Shown here piece after piece: positions 45,765 through 54,476 of a stretch of 64,000 bases of DNA. Made by a program: the position numbers and the translations under genes. How positions within the stretch are numbered: the stretch's first letter is position 1; the number at the start of each line of letters is the position of its first letter. The DNA lies in assembly GCF_008728635.1 (NCBI RefSeq), contig NZ_CP044285.1, positions 806,001-870,000 of the forward strand, read 5' to 3'. Source of the stretch: Hymenobacter baengnokdamensis (GTDB lineage: Bacteria; Bacteroidota; Bacteroidia; Cytophagales; Hymenobacteraceae). A model generated the notes under the pieces. The model did not search any database, had not been told where the DNA came from, and saw only the letters and a program-made list of their open reading frames with translations.

Positions 45765-47642
45765 TTACTCTCCCCAGCGCAGGTCAATCAGGCGCAGCTG
45801 CAAGGTGCGCTGCCCTCTGAACTCATTCATTTCCAGGGTATAGCACACGCCAATCTCGGTATCGGGGGTTTCGAGCAGGCGGGTTAGGTAGTGGCCCAGC
45901 CCAAATCCAATAGCTTCGAGCACCATACCCGGCGACTTGCCCGGCTGCATCAGCCTGATTTTAAGATGGCCGGCCTGCCCTACCGGCCGTACCGAGCCGG
46001 GCACGGCCCGCACGCCGTAGCTGGCAAATATGGGCGCGGGGTTGCCGGGCCCGTAGGGCTCCAGGCGGCCCAGCTGCCCCAGAAACTCCTCAGTAAGCTG
46101 CGTAAAATCTACCTCCGCATCTATTTCAACGGGGCGTACCGGCAGCTGGCCCACGGGCAGCCGGGCCGCTACCTCGCGCATAAACTGCTCGCGGAAAGCC
46201 GGCACGTTTTCGATGGGCAGCGCCAGGCCGGCCGCCGCCTTGTGCCCGCCAAACTGCCGGAGCAGCGGCGCACAGGCCTCCAGCACCTCGTGCACATCAA
46301 ACCCCGATACGGAGCGGGCCGAGCCGGTAGCCAGGCCGTCGCGCTCGGTGAGGATAACGGTGGGCCGGTAGTATTGGTCGAGGCAGCGCGAGGCTACAAT
46401 GCCCAGCACGCCCTGCGGCCAGTGCGGCTGGTAAAGCACCGTGGCGGGGGCCGTAGGCCCGGCGGGGTCTTCGGCAATCAGCGCCAGGGCTTCCTGGGTG
46501 GTGCGCGCATCGGAGAGGCGGCGCTCCTGGTTCATGTGGTCTACGACTTCGGCCGTGTAGCGGGCCTCCTGCTGGGTAGAGGCCAGCAGCATATTTACGG
46601 CACGATGGGCATCGCCCATGCGCCCGGCAGCGTTGATGCGCGGCGCAAACCCAAACACCAGGGAGCTAAGGCTCAACGGCCCCTGGCGCGGGGTGGCCAG
46701 CTCGTGCAACGCCGCCAGGCCAGGGCGCAACCCTTCGCTGGCGGTAGCAGACAGTAAGCTCAGCAGCGGGGCGGGGCCGTCGAGGGTATCGGCCGAGGCC
46801 AGGGCCGAGGCCTGCGGCACGGCAAAGGCCGCGGCCTGCGTTACGTTGAAGCGGCGCAGGCCGTGAGCGGCCAGAATCCGGTTTTCGCCGGTTACGGGCA
46901 CTACATCGGCCGCAATGCTCACCGTTACGAGGTCGAGCTGGGCATAAAGTGGGGCAAGCGGCAGGTTGAGCTTCTCGGTAAACGCCTGCAACAGCTTAAA
47001 GCCCACGCCGCAGCCCGACAAGTCGGGGTACGGGTAGCTGCAATCCAGGCGCTTGGGGTCGAGCACCGCCACGGCGGGCGGCAATTCTTCGCCCGGCAGG
47101 TGGTGGTCACAGATTATAAAGTCGATACCCAGCGTATTGGCATACGCTACCTGCTCCACGGCCTTGACGCCGCAGTCGAGCGCAATTATCAGCCCTACAC
47201 CCTGCTGCCGGGCATAGTCTACGGCCTGCATCGAGATGCCGTAGCCTTCGCGGTGGCGGTCGGGGATGTAGGGTTGCAGGCGGCTTTCTTCTTCGGGGGT
47301 ATGGGGCGCATCTACCAGTGGGCGCAGGTAGCTGATTATCAGGGCTACCGACGTAATGCCATCGACATCGTAGTCGCCCAGCACCAGCAGCTTCTCGCCC
47401 CCGTCAATGGCCTGGCGCAGGCGGGCCACGGCGCGGTCCATGTCACACATCAGCCAGGGCGAGGCCAGCTTAGCCAGGTCGGGCTCAAAAAAATCGCGGG
47501 CCGCAGCCGGGGTTTCAATGCCGCGCTGCACCAGCAGGCGGGCCAGTACCGGGCTGAGGCCCAGCGCCTGCCCCAGCCCGGCCACCACCGCGGGGTCGGG
47601 CGAGGGCGCAAAAATCCAGCGCTTGAGCGGTATAACAGCCAT
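45765..47642 (-). CDS. recJ: Single-stranded-DNA-specific exonuclease RecJ
   Basis: 625 aa from the ATG at 47642. DHH-family 5'-3' ssDNA exonuclease for recombination and mismatch repair. Motif I LGDYDVDGITSVAL, motif II ALDCGVK, DHH motif ICDHHLPGEELPPA, and DHHA1 motif GGHKAAAG near residue 480, then the OB-fold domain. Normal length. A TACTTTTG box lies 25 bases upstream. Confidence 0.96.
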   Translation of the reverse strand: MAVIPLKRWIFAPSPDPAVVAGLGQALGLSPVLARLLVQRGIETPAAARDFFEPDLAKLASPWLMCDMDRAVARLRQAIDGGEKLLVLGDYDVDGITSVALIISYLRPLVDAPHTPEEESRLQPYIPDRHREGYGISMQAVDYARQQGVGLIIALDCGVKAVEQVAYANTLGIDFIICDHHLPGEELPPAVAVLDPKRLDCSYPYPDLSGCGVGFKLLQAFTEKLNLPLAPLYAQLDLVTVSIAADVVPVTGENRILAAHGLRRFNVTQAAAFAVPQASALASADTLDGPAPLLSLLSATASEGLRPGLAALHELATPRQGPLSLSSLVFGFAPRINAAGRMGDAHRAVNMLLASTQQEARYTAEVVDHMNQERRLSDARTTQEALALIAEDPAGPTAPATVLYQPHWPQGVLGIVASRCLDQYYRPTVILTERDGLATGSARSVSGFDVHEVLEACAPLLRQFGGHKAAAGLALPIENVPAFREQFMREVAARLPVGQLPVRPVEIDAEVDFTQLTEEFLGQLGRLEPYGPGNPAPIFASYGVRAVPGSVRPVGQAGHLKIRLMQPGKSPGMVLEAIGFGLGHYLTRLLETPDTEIGVCYTLEMNEFRGQRTLQLRLIDLRWGE

Positions 47643-47666
47643 TAATTTATCGAACAGGAATAGCCT

Positions 47667-47674
47667 CAAAAGTA
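47667..47674 (-). promoter_or_regulatory. -7 box TACTTTTG, recJ
   Basis: Exact TAnnTTTG on the minus strand, 24 bases before the recJ ATG. Inside the frame of the longer possible recJ start, which argues for the shorter one. Confidence 0.45.
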
Positions 47675-47721
47675 CGCAAAATTTAGCCGACGTACCTTCG
47701 GCGGGCCCCTTCCCCGGTCCT

Positions 47722-47835
47722 ATGCATCGCCTCCGCGAGTTTTATCAGCGCTACCGCCAGTATATTTTGTCCGATGGCTTGATGTATCTGGTGTTCATCG
47801 TGGCGCTGGCCCTCATGTTTACCTTTTTCAGCTAA
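47722..47835 (+). CDS. 37-residue single-span membrane protein
   Basis: MHRLREFYQRYRQYILSDGL, then a hydrophobic helix (MYLVFIVALALMFTFFS, about 21-37). Basic cytoplasmic N-terminus and a C-terminal anchor. Divergent from recJ with 79 bases between the starts. No family name known to me. Supported by the clear topology and the ATG; short enough to be spurious. Confidence 0.5.
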   Translation: MHRLREFYQRYRQYILSDGLMYLVFIVALALMFTFFS

Positions 47836-47995
47836 GCTATAAGCCCGACGGCTGCTTCACTCCCTATTCCTGACTGATTCCTGCGTTCAGGAGTAAGGCA
47901 GTGTTTGAGGAGCATTATAGCTTTTACGTATTGGAAACGGTCGTTTACAGAATGTAAAAGGGCTTTATCTCATTTGGAAGACCGTTTAGCTAAAC

Positions 47996-48487
47996 TCATT
48001 CAGTCGGCAAGCGATGCCACGGGAGTGCAAAATCCTCACCAGTTAGCTCTAGGTGGTCCCTCAAGGCTTGCCCGAGCACCTCGAATCCGAGTAAGTACAC
48101 GTGGCAGTGCACCCTGTGACGGCCATCCGATAGGATTAACCGCTGGCTCAACGCGTGGAAATGTATCGCCTGCAACTGCGCCCAACGCAATGTGGTCACG
48201 CCGCCGAACCAGCCCCGCTCTTGCAGCCCCATTGGTGTCAGCGTGACGCGGTGCACATACGTACCGAGGACCAAATAGAGCCCTGGCACGGTGAAAAACA
48301 GTAGGCCCAGCCAAGCTAGCCCGACGTGGACTGCCCCAGGTGAGGCTAGCACGGATAGGGGAATGGTCGCGCCGCCCACGGCGCTAGCTACGCCAAGTAG
48401 GCCAAAGAAACGAGGTAGGACCAGCACTCGGTGACCGGCCGCATCAATGTGTGGCGCGGCAAAGAGGACGCGCAAGCGGGAAAGCAT
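47996..48487 (-). CDS. Membrane protein with PH-like domain, unknown
   Basis: 163 aa. Two membrane helices (about 25-47 and 55-75) and then a likely bacterial PH/bPH-type beta-domain (TLTPMGLQERGWFGGVTTLRWAQ split about 80-100, then IHFHALSQRLILSDGRHRVHCHVY). Ends with a helix (LGQALRDHLEL). Probably lipid- or protein-binding at the inner membrane. Function unknown. Confidence 0.6.
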   Translation of the reverse strand: MLSRLRVLFAAPHIDAAGHRVLVLPRFFGLLGVASAVGGATIPLSVLASPGAVHVGLAWLGLLFFTVPGLYLVLGTYVHRVTLTPMGLQERGWFGGVTTLRWAQLQAIHFHALSQRLILSDGRHRVHCHVYLLGFEVLGQALRDHLELTGEDFALPWHRLPTE

Positions 48488-48677
48488 AGATGGTCGAATT
48501 TGGTCGGAGAGGTGGGTCTAAGGTAATCCAAAGTACCACGCCGGCCGCGCCCCGGAAGGAGGCCAAAAACTGCCACTTTTCCGAGGAGTGTCTTCGACGA
48601 GATGTTACGTTAATCAACTATTCCAAGGAACCAAAGGAGAAAGAAGCCGACCACTACCTTACCAAAAATCCTATTTG

Positions 48678-49106
48678 CTAATGACTTTTTTCATTAGACA
48701 GTACCTGTTGTAAGGTGGCTTGAATCAAGCTCAATGCCTGAGGCACATCAAGATTCACTACTAGCAATCGGTTCGCTACGCCTGCCGCCTCCAATTGGGC
48801 GATTTCAGCCTGAAAGGGTCGGTCCTCCAGCCAATAGAATTCTTCTGCTAAGTTGATAGCCTCCGTTTTCAACGCATCCCAATTCGTGGGCTGCACGGCG
48901 TGGTCGAGTTGAGCTAAGGTGCTGGGTGACAAGTACGATGCGAGGTATCGTATTGTGGTGGCCTGGTCTCCCTTGCAGTGCGTAGTCAACCAGTAGCAGT
49001 CAAAATACTTCGTCACAAAGTCAACCAGTTCCGCCACTCCTGGGGCTGCCTGGGTATGCTTAGCTGTAAGCAGCACACCGTCGATATCTAAATAAAGCTT
49101 AGTCAC
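48678..49106 (-). CDS. HAD-like hydrolase domain protein
   Basis: 142 aa from a GTG at 49106. HAD motif I is LYLDIDGVLL (two Asp at about 6 and 8). Motif II in YWLTTHCKGDQ, and WLEDRPF may carry the late acidic motif. No cap domain, so a small phosphatase-like or regulatory HAD. Composition is AT-richer than neighbours (48721-48780 has 28 G+C of 60), suggesting transfer. Flanking gaps are AT-rich and empty. Confidence 0.75.
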   Translation of the reverse strand: MTKLYLDIDGVLLTAKHTQAAPGVAELVDFVTKYFDCYWLTTHCKGDQATTIRYLASYLSPSTLAQLDHAVQPTNWDALKTEAINLAEEFYWLEDRPFQAEIAQLEAAGVANRLLVVNLDVPQALSLIQATLQQVLSNEKSH

Positions 49107-49294
49107 TTAACAAAGGTAGAGCTCAACGGAATCCCACTTTTGACCTAGTAGGGATGGACTAATGTTATAGATGAGCTTGTCACATTTTTTAAACGAACGT
49201 TCAGCAAACGTTATAAACCCGCTCTTTCAAATACATTCAGATTTATTAATACTAAATGCAGGTGATTTCCTACTTTTACTGTCATAAACAATTC

Positions 49295-51157
49295 CTATTG
49301 CACGGCGTCGCCGCGCAGGCGCCGGAAGCGCTTGCGGGCTTCGGCCACGTAGATACTGCCGGGGTACCTGGTTAGCAGCTGCTGATACAGCGCCTGGGCC
49401 TTGGGCTTATCGTTGAGGTTTTCGTCCAGGATTTCGGCAGTCAGAAACAGGGCGTCGTCGCTCAGTACGTCGTATTTCGGGTTGGCTGTAATCTGGCCGA
49501 GGGTAGTGACTGCGGCGGCGTAGTCGCCGGTGCGGCGCTGGAGCCTGGCTTTCAAAAACAGGGCATCGTCGGTGAGCGCGTGGCCGGGGTACTTACGCAG
49601 CAGCGCATCGAGGCCCGCCTCAGCCTGCGGAATCTTATTCTGAAATACCAGCTCTTCGACCGCGGCGTAGTCTTTTAGAGCCAGGCCCAGGGTATCTACG
49701 GCCGTACCTTCCTGAATGAGCAGCGAGAGCTGCATGGCATCGTTGGCGATTTCGCGGGTGGTGGCTTCCTTCAGAATATCGAGGTGGCTTTGGGCCAGCT
49801 TAAAGTCGCCGGCAAAATAGCTCAGCCGGGCATTGCGCAGCTTGGCTTCGTAACCCAATGGCGCTTCGGGGTGGGCCTTTTCGACCTGCGAATAGAGCAG
49901 GGTAGCCTCCCAGGGCTCCCCTTTCAGCAGGAATAAGTCGCCGAGGGTGGTTTTCGCCTCATCTACCTCATCGGCCGAGGCACGGGGCATCTCGATTATT
50001 GCCTGTAATAAGCTCATGGCCTTTGGCTTATCGTCGAGCTGAAAGGCGTAGAGGTTGGCCAGCTGGCGCATCACCGGGGCCGCATCGGGCGTATGGCCCA
50101 GCTCGGTTAGCAGAGACGAGTAATCGGCGGCCAGGGCGCGCACCTGCGCCTGGTCCACGGGATAGGTATCGCGCACCTGGGCCTCGCGGGTTTGGAGCAG
50201 CAGCTGCCGGGCAATGCCATAGTTGGGGCCGGTGCGGTACTCGCGCACCACATACTCACAGGCCGCAATGGCGGTGGCATAGTCGCGGTTGCGCTGCGCA
50301 ATGCCAGCCAGGCTCAGTACCCGGCTGCCCTGGGCATTGGTGCGGCGGTCGAGGGCGCGCACCTGCACCAGGGCCCCCGCAAAGTCGTGGCGCTGCACCT
50401 GCAGCCACAGCAGCAGCTCGCTGTAGGCGCTCACATCGGGCTGGGCCTGCACCTTGCTTACCAATATTTTTTCGAGCGTATCGAAGTCCTTTTCCTCATG
50501 CAGCGCGTTTTGCAGCATATTCCGCACAAAGGGCAGCTGCTGCGGGTCGCGCTCCACCAGGTGCAGGGTTTCGGCCAGCAGCTTGTCCTGTTCCTGGCTC
50601 TGGGTATAAAGCTGAATGAGCTGCGGGGCATATTCCGTGTTGTTTTTGGCCAGCTCGCGGCCGCGCAGGTAGGTGCGCTCGGCCCAGGCCGGCAGGCTGC
50701 GCTTCTGAAACTCGGCGGCGACCGGCTCTACCTGCGCCGGGGTAAGCTGGCCCACAACGCGCTGGTACTGCTTATCGGCCGAGGGCTGGTCGCCGGCAGC
50801 GGCATAGACCGCCCCCAGCGTCACGCCGTAGCTGCCTTCGTCGGGGTGCTGCTTGCTGGCGCGCTTTAGCAGCTTTTCGGCGTCTTTGTAGCGCTTTAGG
50901 GCTTGCAGGGTGGCTACGTAGTCGGGCAGCACTGCGGGCGTTGTTTGCTCGTCGCTTTTGAGCTTTTCAAAAAGAAAGGCGGCCTTCTCATATTCGCCGC
51001 GCCGGGCGTAGTCGCGGGCCAGGGTGGGCGCGTCAATCGGGGCCCAGACGCCCGTCCGGGGCGGGCCGCTTTGCGTAGGCTGAGCGTGCAGCGGCAGGGC
51101 CAGCCCCCCAGCTGCCAGCAGCAATAAAGAATAGCGCATACGAAACACGATTTTCAT
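49295..51157 (-). CDS. Periplasmic tetratricopeptide-repeat protein
   Basis: 620 aa from the ATG at 51157 (a second ATG 18 bases downstream); signal peptide ending LHAQ. A chain of TPR and half-TPR helices through the whole protein (YEKAAFLFEKLKSDEQ, YKDAEKLLKRASKQHPDEGSY in parts, DYATAIAACEYVVREY). Toward the C-terminus the repeats become BamD/YbgF-like (DKPKAQALYQQLLTRYPGSIYV). Probably an envelope-assembly scaffold. Single gene. Confidence 0.8.
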   Translation of the reverse strand: MKIVFRMRYSLLLLAAGGLALPLHAQPTQSGPPRTGVWAPIDAPTLARDYARRGEYEKAAFLFEKLKSDEQTTPAVLPDYVATLQALKRYKDAEKLLKRASKQHPDEGSYGVTLGAVYAAAGDQPSADKQYQRVVGQLTPAQVEPVAAEFQKRSLPAWAERTYLRGRELAKNNTEYAPQLIQLYTQSQEQDKLLAETLHLVERDPQQLPFVRNMLQNALHEEKDFDTLEKILVSKVQAQPDVSAYSELLLWLQVQRHDFAGALVQVRALDRRTNAQGSRVLSLAGIAQRNRDYATAIAACEYVVREYRTGPNYGIARQLLLQTREAQVRDTYPVDQAQVRALAADYSSLLTELGHTPDAAPVMRQLANLYAFQLDDKPKAMSLLQAIIEMPRASADEVDEAKTTLGDLFLLKGEPWEATLLYSQVEKAHPEAPLGYEAKLRNARLSYFAGDFKLAQSHLDILKEATTREIANDAMQLSLLIQEGTAVDTLGLALKDYAAVEELVFQNKIPQAEAGLDALLRKYPGHALTDDALFLKARLQRRTGDYAAAVTTLGQITANPKYDVLSDDALFLTAEILDENLNDKPKAQALYQQLLTRYPGSIYVAEARKRFRRLRGDAVQ

Positions 51158-51301
51158 ACCCTGGCAACGCCCTGGGTCAGCTGGTTTGTTCAATGGCCCG
51201 GCCACGAGCCGTGCCCGCGCCGCCCATCACAGCCACTGCCCTAACAAGAAGGGGCTGCACCCGAAGGTACAGCCCCTTGGCACTTCGGCGGGCGCGGCGG
51301 C

Positions 51302-53427
51302 TTAGAAGAACTTCGAGCGGTTGTCCTTCACTTTGGCCTGGCCCTTGATGGCTTCGTAGATGAGGCCATCCTGGCGCTGCTGACGCTGCTGCGCCAGCTG
51401 CAGGCGCACCGTCTTCAGGTCGCTGGGCGTGGCGGGGTACACGCCGGTAGACTCTACTACCAGCACGCCCTGCTCGCCCTGAATGGGCGCCGATTTCTGG
51501 CCCGGCTTCAGCGAGAAGGCGCGGCCCACGGCCTCGGGCTCGAAGCCCACGTTCGGAATGGTGCCCTGGTTGAGCGATACCCCTTCGGCATTTTGCACTA
51601 CAGCTCCGTTGCCGACGGCCTTTGCCAGGTCTTCGAGCGAACCGGCTTTGCCTTGCAGCTTGCTGATGATTTGCTTGGCCTTCAGCTCATTGCGCACGGC
51701 GGCGGTTAGCTCGGGGCGAATGCTTTCGATAGTAGCAGTGCCTTTGCTGCGCGCATCCGTAACGGCCGCAATGATGTGCTGGTCGCCGATGTCAAACTTG
51801 CGCACATCACCCACTTTCGTTTCGGAGCCGCCATCGGGGTTGAAGCCAAATGCCCAGCGCACAATCTCGCGCGAGCCCGGCAGGTTATTGACCGATTGCG
51901 CGTCGCGGGTCACAAACTTCGCTTCCTGCTTTTGCAGGGTCTTGTCTTTGGTCGGCAGGGCCCGGAAAGCCTCCAGGCTGCTGGCGCTGGCTTGCAGCTG
52001 CTCGGCCTTGTTGTAGGCGGCTTCGCGGGTGGCATCGCTGGGCTGCACGTTTTTCACTACGGCAGCTATCTGGTAGGTCTGGTTGGTTTTCGGAGCCGTC
52101 ACCTTCACAATGTGGTAGCCAAAGCTGGTTTCCACGAGGTTAGGCAGCAGGCCGGGGCCGCTGGCCGCAAATACCGCCTTGCTGAAAGCCGGCACCATGC
52201 GGCCCTCGTCAAACCAGCCCAGGTCGCCGCCCTGGTCTTTGGTTCCGTCGGTGCCAAACTGCCGGGCCATAGTAGCAAAGTCGGCACCGGCTTTTATTTT
52301 ATTGAGAATATCCTGCGCTTTGGCTTTGGCAGCCGCTTTGGCCTCGGGCGTAGTGCCGGCGGGCTTGATGAGGATATGGCTGGCGCGAGCCGCGGGCTTA
52401 GCGCCGGCCTTGGCTCCCGTTACCTTATAGATAGCCAGTGAGTTATTCTCAACATAGGGGCCGTACACCTCGCCTACTTTCAGGGGCAGCTGCTGGCGCA
52501 GCTTCTCGGGCAGGTCGGCCGGCGAGAGATAGGCGTGGTTGTAGGGCTGGTCGGAGTTGGAGCGCACAAACAGCGAGTCATTAGGCGCAGTGCGGAACTG
52601 CTGGGCCAGGCCGGCTACGCTCTGGCGCAGGGCGGCACTGTCTTCCTTGGTCGCTGTTTCGGGCACCACGATGTACTCGATATTGCGGCCATCTTCTACC
52701 TTATAGCGGCCCTTATGGCGGTCGAGGTAGTCTTGCAGCTGGGCATCGGTGGGCTTGAAGGCCGAGTCCGACACGCTGGTGTAGGGCACAAACAGGTAGC
52801 GGAAGTTCGTCTTCGCGTTCTGGCCCTGGTCAAACAGCCGGGCTTCGGCCGTGGTCACGTACACCGAGTTTTTGAGCAGGGCATTGTACTTGCTCACGGG
52901 CCGGTCAAACTCGCGCAGGCTGGCTTCGAAATTGTGGTAAGCTGCCTGGGCTTCGGGGGCAGCTTGTCGAGGTTGCGCAGGTACTCTACCAGGCGGGCTT
53001 TGTCAAACTGCCCGGTCTTGGGGTCGGTAAAGGCCTGCTTAATGGCGGGGTTCGGGTTGTCGCCCTGCACCATATCCACCATCTCATCGTCGCCCACGGC
53101 CAGGCCCAGCTTCTCGATTTGGGGCTGGAAGGCCCGGCGGTACAGCAGCTGGTTCCAGGTCTGGTCGCGCAGGTAGCCGAGCGCCTGCTCGTCGGGCTGG
53201 CGGCCCTGCTGGTTGGCAAAGTTTTGCTTGGCTTGCTCCAGGGCGGCCGTAAACTCGGGCAGCTCAATCTTGCTGCCGTTTACCTCGCCCACTACGTTTC
53301 CATCGCGGCCGAAGAGGCGGTTCTTCCCTCCTACCAGGTCGCCGCCCACTATAAAGAGCAGCATCCCGACGGCGACGGCGCCCACGGCCACCCCCGACTT
53401 TTCCCGAATCGTGTTAATTAAAGCCAT
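51302..53427 (-). pseudogene. Peptidylprolyl isomerase (PpiD/SurA-like), one-base frameshift
   Basis: One gene of about 708 codons read in two frames. The N-terminal part (53427 to about 52957) begins MALINTIREKSG, has a membrane anchor (AVAVGMLLFIVGG) and a SurA_N-type helical domain. The rest (about 52955 to 51302) carries the parvulin rotamase domain (RASHILIKPAG, GGDLGWFDEGRMVPAFSKAVF) and a second PPIase-like end. At the five-G run 52955-52959 one G seems missing: with six, LPPEAQAAYHNFEAS reads through. Membrane-anchored periplasmic foldase for outer-membrane proteins. Deletion could be real or a base-calling error. Confidence 0.85.
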
Positions 53428-53541
53428 TACTAAATTCTAATGCGGTGGCACGGAGCCAAAAAGAGGCGCAAAATAACCACGAATCGCCCGAACTATCAAG
53501 TAGCTGCCCCGCCAACCCCGCCCAAATCAGCCTGCCCGGCC

Positions 53542-53796
53542 TTAGCGGCGCTTCTTATTTTTTCGGGCGGGCTTGTTTAGCTCGGCCACCTGCCGGGCTA
53601 CCTCGGCTTCCTTGGCCTTGCGGGCATCCTGCTGCCGCCAGTAGTTGAGGGGCAGCCAGCACGCCAGCGACACCATAAATATCCAGTAATTACGGCCCAG
53701 GTCGCTTTGCAGCACCGTTTGGTACACCCCGATTACGAACGACACCACGCCCAGGGCAAAGAGGATGGTGCGCAGCAGAGACTTGTCGAATTTCAT
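53542..53796 (-). CDS. Small membrane protein
   Basis: 84 aa. Two membrane helices (about 10-25 and 35-53: ILFALGVVSFVIGVY, YWIFMVSLACWLPL), then a Lys/Arg/Glu tail (RKNKKRR). Lies between lptC and the PpiD-type gene on the same strand, so likely part of the envelope run. No family known. Confidence 0.65.
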   Translation of the reverse strand: MKFDKSLLRTILFALGVVSFVIGVYQTVLQSDLGRNYWIFMVSLACWLPLNYWRQQDARKAKEAEVARQVAELNKPARKNKKRR

Positions 53797-53889
53797 AGCT
53801 GATTTAATCGTCTGGCCGCGCCCAAAGCAACGCTCCGGTGGCCGGCGGGCGGCGCTACAACTCGTTTTGCGCCTTTAAAGCTACCCGGC

Positions 53890-54474
53890 TTACTTGCCCA
53901 ACGTCTGGGCCTGGTCGAGGGTAAACGTACCAACGGGCCGGTGAATGCCGTAGCGTGAAAAATCCTGGTTGGCCGTGAGGCCGTAGCCGGTAAGCACCTC
54001 AGTGGGCGTCTGCACCCGCACAAACATAGCACTGTCAGTATATATTTTTTGCTGCGCGCGGTTATAAAACAGCTCTTCGGTATGAAGGGTTTGCTGCTGC
54101 GGCACGTTGGCTACCTGCACGGCGCCGCGCATAATATAGAGCTGCTTGGCATTGTCAAATTTCCCCCACCTGGCATTCAGCGTATTAATTACCAGCTTAC
54201 CCGGCTTATCGTAGAACGTCACCGAAACGCCTTTGGGGTAAAGAATATCACTATTTTCAAATCTTTGCTCCAGCGGGGCCGTGAGCCGGATATGCAGCCG
54301 GGCCGAGTCGCTGAGCAGCGTGACAACGTTGTCGGTTTCCAGCAGCGGGCCGGTGTAGGCAATGCGCTTTGCCCCGGCATCCTTTTGCTGGCAGCCGGCC
54401 AGCGCAAGCAGCAAGCCTGCCAGCAGCATACTGGCTCTCCGGGCCGGCCCTGGCTTCAAGCACCCCACGCCCAC
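53890..54474 (-). CDS. lptC: LPS export protein LptC (periplasmic lipoprotein-anchored)
   Basis: 194 aa from a GTG at 54474; the shorter ATG at 54429 would lose the basic n-region. Lipobox LALAGCQQ. LptC beta-jellyroll: TDNVVTLLSDSARLHIRL, LYPKGVSVTFYDKPGKL, NAKQLYIMRGAVQV, TEELFYNRAQQKIYTDSAMFV. It bridges LptBFG and LptA in LPS transport. Two bases after the outer-membrane gene, in the order coaX-OMP-lptC-PPIase common in Bacteroidota. Confidence 0.85.
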   Translation of the reverse strand: MGVGCLKPGPARRASMLLAGLLLALAGCQQKDAGAKRIAYTGPLLETDNVVTLLSDSARLHIRLTAPLEQRFENSDILYPKGVSVTFYDKPGKLVINTLNARWGKFDNAKQLYIMRGAVQVANVPQQQTLHTEELFYNRAQQKIYTDSAMFVRVQTPTEVLTGYGLTANQDFSRYGIHRPVGTFTLDQAQTLGK

Positions 54475-54476
54475 CG

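Noticed and set aside
47836..47995. Possible tRNA or small RNA gene after the 37-residue protein
   Set aside because: Some short self-complementarity (GGAAACGGTC/GACCGTTT), but no cloverleaf or terminator to support an RNA gene.
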